64,000 nt of DNA from JAUHXS01 sp965213575 (GTDB lineage Bacteria > Bacteroidota > Bacteroidia > Chitinophagales > JAUHXS01): positions 53,475-117,474 of the forward strand of contig CBDBZN010000038.1 of assembly GCA_965213575.1 (NCBI GenBank), read 5' to 3'. A model generated the notes under the pieces. The model searched no databases and was not told the origin of the DNA. It worked only from the letters and a program-made list of their open reading frames with translations. Below, piece after piece: positions 36,596 through 45,524 of the stretch. Within the stretch, counting starts at the first letter, position 1. Every line of letters starts with the position of its first letter. The position numbers were made by a program, and so were the translations under genes.

Positions 36596-37624
36596 GTGAG
36601 CAAAGTTATAGTTACCGGCGGTTGTGGATATATAGGATCTCATACTATTGTTGATTTAATTAATAATGGTTTTGAAGTAGTTTCTATAGATAATAATAGT
36701 AAGTCTAATGAAACTATCTTAGACAGAGTAAAAACAATAACCGGGAAGCAAGTCACCAATTACAAAGTGGATATTTGTGATCTTAAAAAGTTGCAAATCG
36801 TCTTTGAGAAAGAAAAAAACATTAGTGGAGTAATCCACTTTGCAGCTTATAAAGCAGTAGGCGAATCCGTTGCTGAGCCCTTATTATATTTTCATAATAA
36901 CTTAACTTCATTAGTGAATATTCTTCAATGTGTTCAAGATTATGATATTAAAAGTTTTATTTTTTCCTCATCATGCACAGTTTACGGGTCAGCTACAGCA
37001 CTACCTGTTACCGAACAAACTCCTATGGGTGTGGCAGAAAGTCCGTATGGGAGAACAAAACAAATGGGAGAGCATATTGTAACAGATTACTCCAAAGCTC
37101 ATGATACCAATACTATCCTATTGAGGTATTTTAACCCTGTCGGTGCTCATGAATCTGCTTTGATTGGAGAGTTGCCATTAGGAAAGCCTAATAATTTAGT
37201 TCCGGTGATTACGCAAACAGCTATTGGAAAGATTGAAAAAATGAAGGTCTTTGGTAAAGATTACGACACTAAAGACGGAACCTGCGTAAGAGATTATATT
37301 CACGTGATGGATATTGCCAGTGCTCACACAAAGGCTTTGCAATATTCTTTGTCAACCTCAGCACCCATTCGTGCAGAAGTATTTAATTTGGGCACTGGAA
37401 ATGGTGTTACCGTACTAGAAGTGATTAAGGCGTTTGAAAAAGTTTCCGGAGAGCAGCTTAATTATGAAATGGCTGAGCGTAGGCCAGGTGACATTATGGC
37501 AATTTATGCAAATAATGAAAAAGCCAATAAGGTTTTAAGTTGGCAACCTCAAATTGAAGTTGAGGAAATGATGAATAGCGCGTGGAGGTGGGAAAAAAAC
37601 TTGAAAAATAACCCTTTAAAATAG
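36596..37624 (+). CDS. galE: UDP-glucose 4-epimerase
   Basis: A 342-residue extended SDR that interconverts UDP-glucose and UDP-galactose with bound NAD. Features: GGCGYIGSH at 7-15, SSSCTVYG near 121-128 (catalytic Ser/Thr) and YGRTKQMGE (Tyr-X3-Lys). The sugar-binding segment RYFNPVGAHESALIGE follows, and RPGDIMAIYA is near the end. The start is GTG at 36596. It is 4 bp after rfbA, so they form a sugar-nucleotide operon, and the dioxygenase gene begins 6 bp after its stop. Confidence 0.95.
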   Translation: MSKVIVTGGCGYIGSHTIVDLINNGFEVVSIDNNSKSNETILDRVKTITGKQVTNYKVDICDLKKLQIVFEKEKNISGVIHFAAYKAVGESVAEPLLYFHNNLTSLVNILQCVQDYDIKSFIFSSSCTVYGSATALPVTEQTPMGVAESPYGRTKQMGEHIVTDYSKAHDTNTILLRYFNPVGAHESALIGELPLGKPNNLVPVITQTAIGKIEKMKVFGKDYDTKDGTCVRDYIHVMDIASAHTKALQYSLSTSAPIRAEVFNLGTGNGVTVLEVIKAFEKVSGEQLNYEMAERRPGDIMAIYANNEKANKVLSWQPQIEVEEMMNSAWRWEKNLKNNPLK

Positions 37625-37630
37625 CTGATC

Positions 37631-38164
37631 ATGAAAATTAAAGCACCTTTTAATCTCAAAAAATGGATTGATGAGAATCGGGATATTTTAAAACCACCCG
37701 TTGGTAATAAAAACCTATATGCTGATGCAGGAGATTATATTGTGATGATTGTTGGAGGTCCAAATGCTAGGAAAGACTACCATTATAATGAGAGTGAAGA
37801 ACTATTCTACCAATTAGAAGGAGATATAGAAGTAGGTATTCAAGAAGATGGTAAAGCTATTGATGTACCGATTAAAGAAGGAGAGATGTTTTTGTTGCCC
37901 GCTAAAGTACCCCATTCACCAAGAAGGTCTGCTAATTCTGTTGGGTTGGTGATAGAGCTCAAGCGAGAGGAAAAGCATAAAGATGGATTGTTGTGGTACT
38001 GTGAAAATTGTAATAATATGCTTCACGAAACTTATTTTAAATTGACTAATATAGAAAAGGATTTTCTTCCAAGGTTTAAAGCTTTTTATAACTCCAAAGA
38101 TTTAAGGACTTGTAAAAAGTGTGGAACTACGATGGAAGCAGATGAAAGGTTTGTGAAGAAATAG
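37631..38164 (+). CDS. nbaC: 3-hydroxyanthranilate 3,4-dioxygenase
   Basis: A 177-residue cupin that opens 3-hydroxyanthranilate to 2-amino-3-carboxymuconate semialdehyde, the precursor of quinolinate. The iron ligands are His51 (KDYHYNESEE), Glu57 and His95 (KVPHSPRR). The bacterial-type C-terminal rubredoxin-like site is intact: CENC at 124-127 and CKKC at 161-164. It is the last step before NAD-precursor formation in the kynurenine route and is separated from the other pathway genes (cyclase 43321, kynU 57173, kmo 58449) by the two accessory islands. Confidence 0.94.
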   Translation: MKIKAPFNLKKWIDENRDILKPPVGNKNLYADAGDYIVMIVGGPNARKDYHYNESEELFYQLEGDIEVGIQEDGKAIDVPIKEGEMFLLPAKVPHSPRRSANSVGLVIELKREEKHKDGLLWYCENCNNMLHETYFKLTNIEKDFLPRFKAFYNSKDLRTCKKCGTTMEADERFVKK

Positions 38165-38235
38165 AGATTTAAAAGCAAATCACTAGGTATAAATACCTAA
38201 TTTTTTATCTGTCAGCAAATTACAGATGAAATAAT

Positions 38236-38266
38236 TTGGCTAATTATTGAAAAACCTACATCTTTG
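38236..38266 (+). promoter_or_regulatory. Possible promoter of the transglutaminase-fold/toxin operon
   Basis: TTG at 38236-38238 is 20 bases from CATCTTTG (38259-38266), a 7-of-8 match to TAnnTTTG. The ATG of the first gene of the island is 23 bases further. Confidence 0.4.
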
Positions 38267-38289
38267 TTAAGTAATAGATAAAGCCAAGA

Positions 38290-39708
38290 ATGAAAATTAT
38301 ATTTTCTCTTATTATCATTTCTTTCTCAGTTTTTGCTCAAGTTCCCAATCCTCAATTCGGCTCCTTTAATCCAACTTACGTAAGCCCAAATCAGTTTAGA
38401 CCATCAAGTTATGGAAGCCAAACACCTTCTTCAATTCATCAAAAAAATAGAGAAATAATGAGGCGTATGGGCATGACACCCCCTCCAACTGATGCAGAAA
38501 TAAAAGCCAGCATAAGAGCAATGGCTGAAATGGGAGAAAGAAGCGAGGAAGTGAAAGAATATGAGCAAGTGAGCAAAGTGGCTTCTTTGCTTAAAAAAAT
38601 TTACATTATTGAATCTCAAAAGCCAGATAATTATTGGCAGTCCACTGAATATAAAAATGCTATTAGACCTTTTGAACAGTCAAGAGACTTTATGAAAGAG
38701 ATGCTAACAGGTAAAAGAACACTTTCCATAAAAGAAGCCTACTTTGCTTTAGAATCAGCTTATGGTGATATGTATTTAGATAGAAGCCAGTTTGAAAGAA
38801 AAATCCAACAATCAGTTGTCTTTATAAGACAATGGATGCTAGAAAATAATTTAGATATTCGTAGCAACCAAGATATTCACGAAGCTCTTCAAAGATTTAT
38901 GGCAGATACCCTATACATCAAAGGGGTTTCAAAATCTGATGTTAGATTTGTAAATAACCCTACAGGTCATTTACCTTTCTACTATGATTACATAGATAAT
39001 CGAAGTGAAAAAGATACCAGAAATTATCATGTGTCTAAAACGTTGGCAACTGGAACAGGTCAATGCCATACCTTACCATCTGTTTATTTGATATTGGCAG
39101 AAGCATTAGGAGCAGAAGTTTATTTGTCTTATGCTCCTGTTCACTCCTTTATAAAGTTTAGAGATAGTCAAGGTACTATTCATAACTACGAGGCTACTTC
39201 AGATTGGTTGATGTCAGACCAATTTTATATGAAAGACCTACATATTCGTACTGAAGCTATTAGAAGCAGGTTATATCTTGATACGCTAAACACTCAGCAA
39301 ATAGTTGCCGCCTGTTTAATTGATCTTGCTTGGTTTCACAATAAAAGATATGGTACTGCTGACGGAAGATTTGTTAATAGCTGTGTGGATTTTGCATTGA
39401 ATTATTTTCCCAACAAAGCAAATGAAGCAGCTTTGCAATTAAAAAGCGGAATCTATGCCAATGAACTATTACACCTTTTAAGCAAAAATGGCATATATGA
39501 TTTAAAGGACTTGGATGATGTTCAGGGAGCAAGAGCCTTATATAATAAAATTGTTGCCAATGAAGATTACTTACGCTCTTTAGGTTACCAACCAATTCCA
39601 GAAGAGGCTTACGAAGCTATGCTTCAACGGCACGATAAAAAAGGTAGGTGGCAAATTGCTAGTCAAATTCAAACAAAAGAAAAAAGAAACTTATTTTTCC
39701 AACAATAA
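38290..39708 (+). CDS. Secreted transglutaminase-fold (papain-like) protein
   Basis: A 472-residue exported protein (signal peptide MKIIFSLIIISFSVFAQ, cleavage near Q17). A proline/glutamine-rich linker (PQFGSFNPTYVSP onwards) is followed by helical segments and a transglutaminase-like catalytic core: Cys259 in GTGQCHTLPS, His285 in APVHSFIKF, and an acidic partner (Glu301 or Asp305) in NYEATSDW. It is a paralogue of the following gene over most of its length (FALESAYGD / FLTENAYWG; HLPFYYDYID / HLPYEYPMDD; then the Cys/His motifs, and the C-terminal LGY-x2-IP / LGY-I-EMP). Either a protease or a crosslinking/transamidating enzyme; the family name is unknown to me. The next gene starts 8 bp downstream. 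Confidence 0.72.
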   Translation: MKIIFSLIIISFSVFAQVPNPQFGSFNPTYVSPNQFRPSSYGSQTPSSIHQKNREIMRRMGMTPPPTDAEIKASIRAMAEMGERSEEVKEYEQVSKVASLLKKIYIIESQKPDNYWQSTEYKNAIRPFEQSRDFMKEMLTGKRTLSIKEAYFALESAYGDMYLDRSQFERKIQQSVVFIRQWMLENNLDIRSNQDIHEALQRFMADTLYIKGVSKSDVRFVNNPTGHLPFYYDYIDNRSEKDTRNYHVSKTLATGTGQCHTLPSVYLILAEALGAEVYLSYAPVHSFIKFRDSQGTIHNYEATSDWLMSDQFYMKDLHIRTEAIRSRLYLDTLNTQQIVAACLIDLAWFHNKRYGTADGRFVNSCVDFALNYFPNKANEAALQLKSGIYANELLHLLSKNGIYDLKDLDDVQGARALYNKIVANEDYLRSLGYQPIPEEAYEAMLQRHDKKGRWQIASQIQTKEKRNLFFQQ

Positions 39709-39716
39709 ACCAACTG

Positions 39717-41795
39717 ATGAAATTCCAGAATAAAATTTTATTGAGCCTTTTTGCCAGTATAACACTATTAGCTACAGGTATCAAAGCGAATGAAACCGAT
39801 AAGGAGAAACAACATTTCTATGATGCTCTTGATGAAATCAAAGAAATGCTAGAGGGTGAGCAAGTAGCTAGTTTTGAAAGGGCAGTATTCCTAACTGAAA
39901 ATGCTTATTGGGGAAATAAACTGAGTTATAAAGGCTTTCAACAGACTTTAGACTTTCATGCGAACCTTATTGAAACTTTAATAAAGTCCAATAAACATCT
40001 AATAGATGGAGAATATAAAAATCCTGACTTTGATAGTTTTCTAGACCATAAGGTCAAACATATTGACCTAACTAAAATGACCTTTTCAGGAGATAGAGCT
40101 AAAGCATATAGCGAAGATTTATTAAAGAACTGGGCTATTTATTCTTACCTGACCGATACTTTAACTGTAAAGGTTGGAGAATATGAGTTTCAACATCTAC
40201 CGTATGAATATCCAATGGATGACCCGTTTGGATTAAATAACTGGTCGTATTCGCAAGTAACCAATCTCTTGACCTCCCAAGACCGAAAAGGCAATTGCTA
40301 CGCTCAAACTGCTTTATTTAAAGTCTTATCAGAAAGATTAAATACGGATGCTCAAATTGCTGTTGCTCCTCAACACGTTTTCATTCAGCATAAGGACAAA
40401 AGAGGTGATATATATAATATAGAATTAGTATCTAGGGCGTTTCCTGATGACGGTACTTTGCAAACATTAACTTATACCACCAAAGTAGCATTGATGAGTG
40501 GTATTTCTATGAGAGCATTAAATCTTAAAGAATCTGTAACGCTTTCTTTAATTTATTTAGCAAAGGGGTATGAGCAGAAATTTGGTAATAAAGCAGATGA
40601 TTTCTTATTGCTATGTGCTAATCTAGCATTAAAGCATGACCCTTTAAATCTAAGTGCAATGTTGCTCAAGTCTCAAGTTTATGAGACAACACTATACGAA
40701 TACGCACAAGTTAATAGTATTAATGATTGGAAATCTTTACAATCTAATGCTAACACGAGTGAAGTTTTCTACAAACAAGAGGCAACATTAAAGCAAATGC
40801 ATAAACTTGGCTACATTGAAATGCCAGCATATATGCATAATCAAATATATGCAGGAGCAAATCATAAAGAAGGCGACTCTAAAATCTTAGTACAAGATCT
40901 TACACCTAAACCTTATGGAGAAGAAAAGGCACAGGACGCAAGATATTTTACCATTACACATGGATTGATGGAAGAAGTTCATGTAAAACGACCTATCGAA
41001 AAATATGGACTATGTTCTTTTGATACTAAAGCAAAGACCATTTCTGATTTTAATTTAGAACCTAACGAAACCAGCGTTTTAGTTGACCCTGTGGTTTTTG
41101 CAATGTCAGTTGACCCTTTGGCTCACAAATTTCCAGCGGAAAGTCCTTATCTATTTAGTGGAGCTAATCCAATTTTTTATATAGATAAAAGTGGGCTATA
41201 TAAAATTAGTGCAGCAGACCAAAGTAAGTCGGAAATGTTTACTTCATATTTGAAAAAGCAAATCAAGGATGATGTATTAAAAAGTGAAAATATTATGAAT
41301 GGTCTCATGAAATACGGGCAACTAAATCAAGAGGATATTTCACGGTTGTTAACTTTTGGTAAAGGTCCTACTATAGAAATAGTAGATAAGTTACCATTTA
41401 ATGCGGAAGGATATTATACAGGCGGACAAGATGGTGTAATTCAAATAAGCCAAAAACTTATAGATAACCTAAATAGCTCCAACCCTGAAGATAAAGAGGC
41501 TGCTTTATTATGGTTAAGTAGTACTTTGTTACACGAAACGGTGCACTTTGGAGATTGGCAAGATGGAAACCCAGACGATAATCAAGGTGTAACTTACGAC
41601 TTGACTGATGTAGATGGTGAAAAAGTCCAAATTTTCAAAGGAAGTGAAAAAGGTCAATTATTTGAATCTGAAGTATATAAGAATAGTGAGTTTGGAGCTG
41701 GAATAGACAACATGCAGGATGCTAAAAATGTTGTTAACGAAAAGTCACAGACTACAGAAAGGTCTAAGGATTTACCCAATTCACCACAAAAATAA
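39717..41795 (+). CDS. Secreted transglutaminase-fold / RHS-core / HExxH polymorphic toxin-like protein
   Basis: A 692-residue exported protein with signal peptide MKFQNKILLSLFASITLLAT. Order of parts: helical region; transglutaminase-like site with Cys194 (KGNCYAQTA), His220 (APQHVFIQH) and Glu236; helical region to ~400; an RHS-type core motif at 463-493 (MSVDPLAHKFPAESPYLF then NPIFYIDKSG), which normally marks the junction with a variable toxin tip; and a tip of ~200 residues with a zincin-like motif LLHETVHFGDWQDG (HExxH at 607-611). This layout resembles polymorphic toxins with a metallopeptidase tip. Downstream lipoproteins may be immunity proteins. No T9SS sorting domain is visible. 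The RHS core lacks the upstream YD repeats, and the full transglutaminase-to-RHS fusion is unusual. Confidence 0.68.
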   Translation: MKFQNKILLSLFASITLLATGIKANETDKEKQHFYDALDEIKEMLEGEQVASFERAVFLTENAYWGNKLSYKGFQQTLDFHANLIETLIKSNKHLIDGEYKNPDFDSFLDHKVKHIDLTKMTFSGDRAKAYSEDLLKNWAIYSYLTDTLTVKVGEYEFQHLPYEYPMDDPFGLNNWSYSQVTNLLTSQDRKGNCYAQTALFKVLSERLNTDAQIAVAPQHVFIQHKDKRGDIYNIELVSRAFPDDGTLQTLTYTTKVALMSGISMRALNLKESVTLSLIYLAKGYEQKFGNKADDFLLLCANLALKHDPLNLSAMLLKSQVYETTLYEYAQVNSINDWKSLQSNANTSEVFYKQEATLKQMHKLGYIEMPAYMHNQIYAGANHKEGDSKILVQDLTPKPYGEEKAQDARYFTITHGLMEEVHVKRPIEKYGLCSFDTKAKTISDFNLEPNETSVLVDPVVFAMSVDPLAHKFPAESPYLFSGANPIFYIDKSGLYKISAADQSKSEMFTSYLKKQIKDDVLKSENIMNGLMKYGQLNQEDISRLLTFGKGPTIEIVDKLPFNAEGYYTGGQDGVIQISQKLIDNLNSSNPEDKEAALLWLSSTLLHETVHFGDWQDGNPDDNQGVTYDLTDVDGEKVQIFKGSEKGQLFESEVYKNSEFGAGIDNMQDAKNVVNEKSQTTERSKDLPNSPQK

Positions 41796-41800
41796 AGCAT

Positions 41801-42217
41801 ATGAAATTTTTAGTTATTAATATGACTTTGCTATTGGGTGTTTTTGCATGCAATCAAGTGGCTGAAAGTGATGAGTGCCATTTTCTTAAGAGCATATTAA
41901 GGGAAGATATTATTCAGAAATATTATCATATCACCAGGTTTGATGGCGATTATATTGTTGTAGTGGATACAGGTAACTACTTTTATAATTGTAGTGAGTT
42001 CTTGATAGGCGCTCATCAAGTAAAAAGAGTAAAAGATAATAAAGAGTTAAAAGATGGAAAGCAACTTTGGGTCGAAATTTATAATGTTGAAAAAATAGAC
42101 ACTAATGCTATTAAGGTTACGCTTGGAAGCAGAATTAATGGGTTATATGGATATGTAATTTATAGTATTAGGAATAGTCAATATCTCTTAAAGAAACATC
42201 AACTTGGTCAGATTTAA
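41801..42217 (+). CDS. Putative lipoprotein, immunity candidate 1
   Basis: A 138-residue predicted lipoprotein with a lipobox-like segment LLGVFACNQ (Cys17). The mature part is a compact alpha/beta protein with YIVVVDTGNYFYNCSEFLIG. It is only 5 bp from the toxin-like gene. It is a distant paralogue of the gene at 42616-43056 (YIVVVDTGNYFYNCSEF versus ITIIDTSGRLTNCNLSFV). Position right after the HExxH protein, and duplication, fit an immunity role, but this is inference only. Confidence 0.6.
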   Translation: MKFLVINMTLLLGVFACNQVAESDECHFLKSILREDIIQKYYHITRFDGDYIVVVDTGNYFYNCSEFLIGAHQVKRVKDNKELKDGKQLWVEIYNVEKIDTNAIKVTLGSRINGLYGYVIYSIRNSQYLLKKHQLGQI

Positions 42218-42323
42218 GCAATACTGAGCAAAAAAGAAAGCTAAAATGAGGATGAACAAAACTACTCTACATCCCCTAAGCATACATCAGGAAGTAACTC
42301 AAAGAAAAAAGCAAAGGATACAA

Positions 42324-42629
42324 ATGGTAAACTGTAATAATTTAACAACAATTGTTGTATTAAGTTCTCTATTTATATTTTTTACTTCGTGCGTAAATAA
42401 AAAGCAAGTAGAAGCTCAAAAAATTGTAAGTAAAATATATGAGTTTAAAGAAGCAAATGCTCGTTATCCTAATTCATTAGATGAGATTGGAATAAAAGAA
42501 AAAGAAGAAGGTCCTATCTATTATATGTTAACAGAGGATTCTGCAAACTTTAGAGTTTGGTACGGACTTAACTTAGGTGATTCTACGGTATACCAATCAA
42601 AAAGTGGCGAATGGTATGGTGATGAATAA
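42324..42629 (+). CDS. Small lipoprotein
   Basis: A ~101-residue lipoprotein; the chosen start at 42324 gives MVNCNNLTTIVVLSSLFIFF then TSC as lipobox. An upstream ATG at 42246 in the same frame adds 26 charged residues (MRMNKTTLHPLSIHQEVTQR) that look unrelated and could be a remnant of an older gene end. The mature domain has a helix KIVSKIYEFKEANARYPNSL then a small beta sheet (IYYMLTEDSANFRVWYGL). Its stop overlaps the start of the next gene, so they are translationally coupled. Function unknown. Confidence 0.55.
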   Translation: MVNCNNLTTIVVLSSLFIFFTSCVNKKQVEAQKIVSKIYEFKEANARYPNSLDEIGIKEKEEGPIYYMLTEDSANFRVWYGLNLGDSTVYQSKSGEWYGDE

Positions 42630-43056
42630 ATTGCAAGTATTTTTAATCTTCAATATCATGCTTACTCTGAGCTGCATAAATGAAAAAGTTGAAAAATCTA
42701 ACTATTTATGTATTGCATTCAATGAAGTGATAAAAACACCAATTTTCTCAAAGCAATTTTTGAATGAACAATCGGAAAAAAGTATCATTACAATTATTGA
42801 CACTTCGGGTAGGCTAACTAATTGTAATCTCTCTTTTGTAAAAGAAGTTCCAGTAAAAACCAATAGCCACTTAATGGGAAAATCAATAATGCTAAGCGAC
42901 CCCAATATTTTGATGATTTCAGATGGAAGTAAAAGCCCCGAAGATTATAGCATTAGCCTTTGGTGCCCATCATCTGGCTCAGCCCTTATTGTTAATTATC
43001 TTATTAACGATAAAAAAGAATTGGAGTTAATGGGATATAGAATTGGTGATTACTGA
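42616..43056 (+). CDS. Putative lipoprotein, immunity candidate 2
   Basis: A ~146-residue lipoprotein; ATG at 42616 or 42622 gives a signal peptide MNKLQVFLIFNIMLTLSC with Cys at the lipobox. It overlaps the preceding gene by 14 (or 8) bp. It is related to the first candidate (41801-42217) across the middle: ITIIDTSGRLTNCNLSFV then KTNSHLMGKSIMLSDPN matches VVVDTGNYFYNCSEF and KDGKQLWVEIYNV. A duplicated immunity-like gene would be expected if the toxin tips were exchanged during evolution. Confidence 0.55.
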   Translation: MVMNKLQVFLIFNIMLTLSCINEKVEKSNYLCIAFNEVIKTPIFSKQFLNEQSEKSIITIIDTSGRLTNCNLSFVKEVPVKTNSHLMGKSIMLSDPNILMISDGSKSPEDYSISLWCPSSGSALIVNYLINDKKELELMGYRIGDY

Positions 43057-43069
43057 GTGTAATAAGATA

Positions 43070-43320
43070 AATGAGACGATACAAATTTTCTTTTCTCATT
43101 CTAGGAGTGGAGTTGCTATCTTTAAGTGGGCAGAAAATAAGAACCATAAAGTAGATGTAGTTAACTTTTTTTAATGATAAAAAAGAAGCGATTTTTATAG
43201 CAGAGAATTTAAGTAATCAGAAGTATGAAGAAAATGGATGAGGTGAAAATGTTAATAAAAGTAAAGAATATAGTTGGTGGCAGTATTTAAAAGGGATAAG
43301 TTCCTACTTCCTGAATAACA
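43070..43320 (+). pseudogene. Degenerate coding remnants between toxin island and cyclase gene
   Basis: No intact gene spans this 264-bp gap. ATG at 43070 opens a signal-peptide-like start (MRRYKFSFLILGVELLSLSG) that stops after 27 codons. In other frames, FNDKKEAIFIAENLSNQKYE (from ~43169) and SWWQYLKGISSYFLNN (ending at 43320) read as protein fragments. These look like pieces of former accessory genes, perhaps an exchanged toxin tip and its partner, abutting the cyclase start codon. Confidence 0.5.
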
Positions 43321-44133
43321 ATGAAAATACATATAACATATAACCAAAAAGACTACAAGGTTGATTTTAGCAAAGCAATCGACCTCTCTATCCCATTAAT
43401 TTTTAACGGTGATCAACCCAATCTTTATAATGTTCCAAAAGCTGCTGCTCAGGTATTTGAAGGAGATGGTTTCGTGGGAGATACACGTAGAGGAGGAGGG
43501 TGTAACTTTGAAAACTACCAACTTTGTACTCATTTGAATGGTACTCATACTGAATGCGTAGGACATATTACTAATAAGCGAATTTATATCAACGAGGTAC
43601 TTAAAAACGAATTAATTCCGGCGACATTAATTACCGTTTCTCCTGAATATTCATCTCAACAGAACGAATTTTATACCCCACCTCTTGAAAAAGATGATCA
43701 GATAATTACAAAAAAGATACTAACAGAAGTTTTATCAAATTATGATAAAAACTTTTTAATAGGATTAATCATTAGAACTTTACCTAATGATCCTTCAAAA
43801 AAATCTCGCAGGTATATGGAGCATCCTGCTCCTTTTTTTACGCTAGAAGCGATTGAATTCATCAATGAACTTGGTATAGAGCATTTAGTTATGGATACGC
43901 CTTCTGTCGATAGAATGTTTGATGATGGTAAGTTGAGTGTACATCATGCTTATTGGAATATCCCCCAAGGTTCTCATGAGGTAGATGAAAATAATATTTC
44001 TACTAAAACAATAACCGAGATGGCTTTCATTCCTGATGAGGTGTCGGATGGGCAATATTTCTTGCAAATTCAAATTCCTAATTTTACGGCTGATGCCGCT
44101 CCGAGTAGACCGATGTTATACCAACCTGAATAA
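43321..44133 (+). CDS. Cyclase-family hydrolase, kynurenine formamidase candidate
   Basis: A 270-residue cytoplasmic protein of the cyclase / kynurenine formamidase (KynB-like) metal-hydrolase family, which cleaves N-formylkynurenine to kynurenine and formate. The metal-binding region is HLNGTHTECVGH (His71, His76, Glu78, His82), compared with HxGTHxDxPxH in KynB; so His-Gly-Thr-His is altered to H-L-N-G-T-H. Later MEHPAPFFTLEAIEFINELG and HLVMDTPSVDR match the family's second half. Its place between nbaC and kynU-kmo supports a role in the same pathway. The formamidase name is inferred; other cyclases hydrolyse different amides. Confidence 0.72.
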   Translation: MKIHITYNQKDYKVDFSKAIDLSIPLIFNGDQPNLYNVPKAAAQVFEGDGFVGDTRRGGGCNFENYQLCTHLNGTHTECVGHITNKRIYINEVLKNELIPATLITVSPEYSSQQNEFYTPPLEKDDQIITKKILTEVLSNYDKNFLIGLIIRTLPNDPSKKSRRYMEHPAPFFTLEAIEFINELGIEHLVMDTPSVDRMFDDGKLSVHHAYWNIPQGSHEVDENNISTKTITEMAFIPDEVSDGQYFLQIQIPNFTADAAPSRPMLYQPE

Positions 44134-44167
44134 TAGGCTTCTGCTCAAAAATTCAACGACAAGATAT

Positions 44168-44247
44168 AGTGAGCGGGTGACTATTCTATCGAAGCTATTA
44201 GAAAGAAATAAAAACCATTAAAGTAACAACGCAGTCACCCGCTCACT
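44168..44247. repeat. 80-bp element, copy 1 (array left end)
   Basis: AGTGAGCGGGTGACT at 44168-44182 and its perfect inverse AGTCACCCGCTCACT at 44233-44247 bound a 50-bp centre (ATTCTATCGAAGCTATTAG and onwards). Five copies occur, at 44168, 48504, 51312, 54331 and 56939, all exactly 80 bp. Centre differences: this copy has CTATTA and AACCATT where copies 2, 3 and 5 have CTATTG and AGCTATT. It lies 34 bp after the cyclase stop codon and 7 bp before the stop codon of the minus-strand pseudogene. Confidence 0.9.
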
Positions 44248-44254
44248 TTTACAA

Positions 44255-45483
44255 TTAATCAGTGATAATCATTCTTTTGGTATCAATTTCTTTTCCATCT
44301 ATGATTAATGAATACATATACATGCCGGGTGCTAATGAAGAACTTTGTAATATTATAAAAGAGGTCTCTCGATCTTGAATTTCTATTTTTTGTTTTTGTA
44401 AACCCTGCATATCATAAATACGTAAAAAAGCTTGAGTTGATTCTTTAGGGATGTAAAATTTAATCTCTGTTTCTTTATTAAATGGATTAGGATTATTTTG
44501 ATATAACTGTGCGACATTATTAATCTCTAATTCTGAATCTTCATAAGATGTTAGATCAGCATTTTTATTAGAAGATTCACTTGTGAACAAGGCTATTTCA
44601 CTTTCAAGACGTACTATATCTTTATTGAACTTATCAATAGTACTTTGTTGAGTATTGATAGCTTGTAATAAAATAGGTATGAAACCATCATAATTAACGC
44701 CAAGAAACCCATCTTGACCTCTAAAAACCAACTCAGGGAAATACTCTTTAACTTCTTGAGCATTAAAACCAATATGCATGTGATCATAAAAAGCCACTTC
44801 CTCTGGAGTAAGATCTGGAACAATATTGCCCGTATCACTTTGATATAAACCCAATTCTTGAGGTGTTTTCTTTTTATATTTAATAGGTTCAATCAGTTTA
44901 ATCTTATTAATATATGTTGCTTCCAATTTTTGAATTTCTTTTTTGGTGTTTATATCAGAAGTTATAACAGTAGAACCATAGACCCAACCATTTCCTGTGA
45001 TTTTAACATCTCCTTGAAAATATCCGGCAAACTTTCCTTGAATGAAAACATCAGACGTATTTACACTTCCAAATATACCGTACCATCATTAGTTCCATAA
45101 AGTGAGCCTTTTACACCATAATTAAATCCAGAAGTGCTATTTCCTGCAACAGCATAGATACCGTAAGATCTGCCATTGGAACTTACGGTTGGAGAATTAG
45201 CACTAGCTCTCATACCATAGCTATATCCTACACCACTTATAATAGAACCGTTAACTGCATAACCTGTACTAGAAGGAAAGTTTGGAGTAGCTTTATCAAC
45301 ATATAACCCAACACTTCCTGAAACACTATTAGGTTGGCTAATGTATGTTTTTATTCCAGTCTGTGGTTCATAGTTTATTCCAATATTGCCATCAATATTT
45401 ACTTTGAGTTGAGCATAGCTGGTATTATAGAAAGGAATCAATAGAAAGCTTATAAGTAGAGTTTTAAATGTCAATTTTTGCAT
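44255..45483 (-). pseudogene. Frameshifted T9SS cargo with peptidase-S74-like (endosialidase chaperone) region
   Basis: Two reading frames make one gene. The 5' part (45483-45061) encodes a signal peptide (MQKLTFKTLLISFLLIPF), then a glycine/serine-rich region like tail-fibre heads (SGFNYGVKGSLYGTNDGTV). It then stops after LEV. Restoring one T in the T-run near 45071-45073 gives FGSVNTSDVFIQGKFAG then WVYGSTVITSDINTKKEIQ, the start of an S74-like chaperone/autoprotease domain, and joins smoothly to the 3' part ending at 44255. The C-terminus (YQNNPNPFNKETEIKFYIPK ... KRMIITD) is a T9SS type-A sorting domain. One single-base deletion in a homopolymer explains the break. Sequencing error and real decay cannot be distinguished here. 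Confidence 0.72.
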
Positions 45484-45524
45484 GATTTATGAGTTTTGGT
45501 TTAAACAAATTATTTTCCAGAGAA

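Noticed and set aside
44614..44892. 92-codon minus-strand ORF in the S74-like gene
   Set aside because: It is another frame of the frameshifted gene's 3' part, which has a clear S74 and sorting-domain translation.
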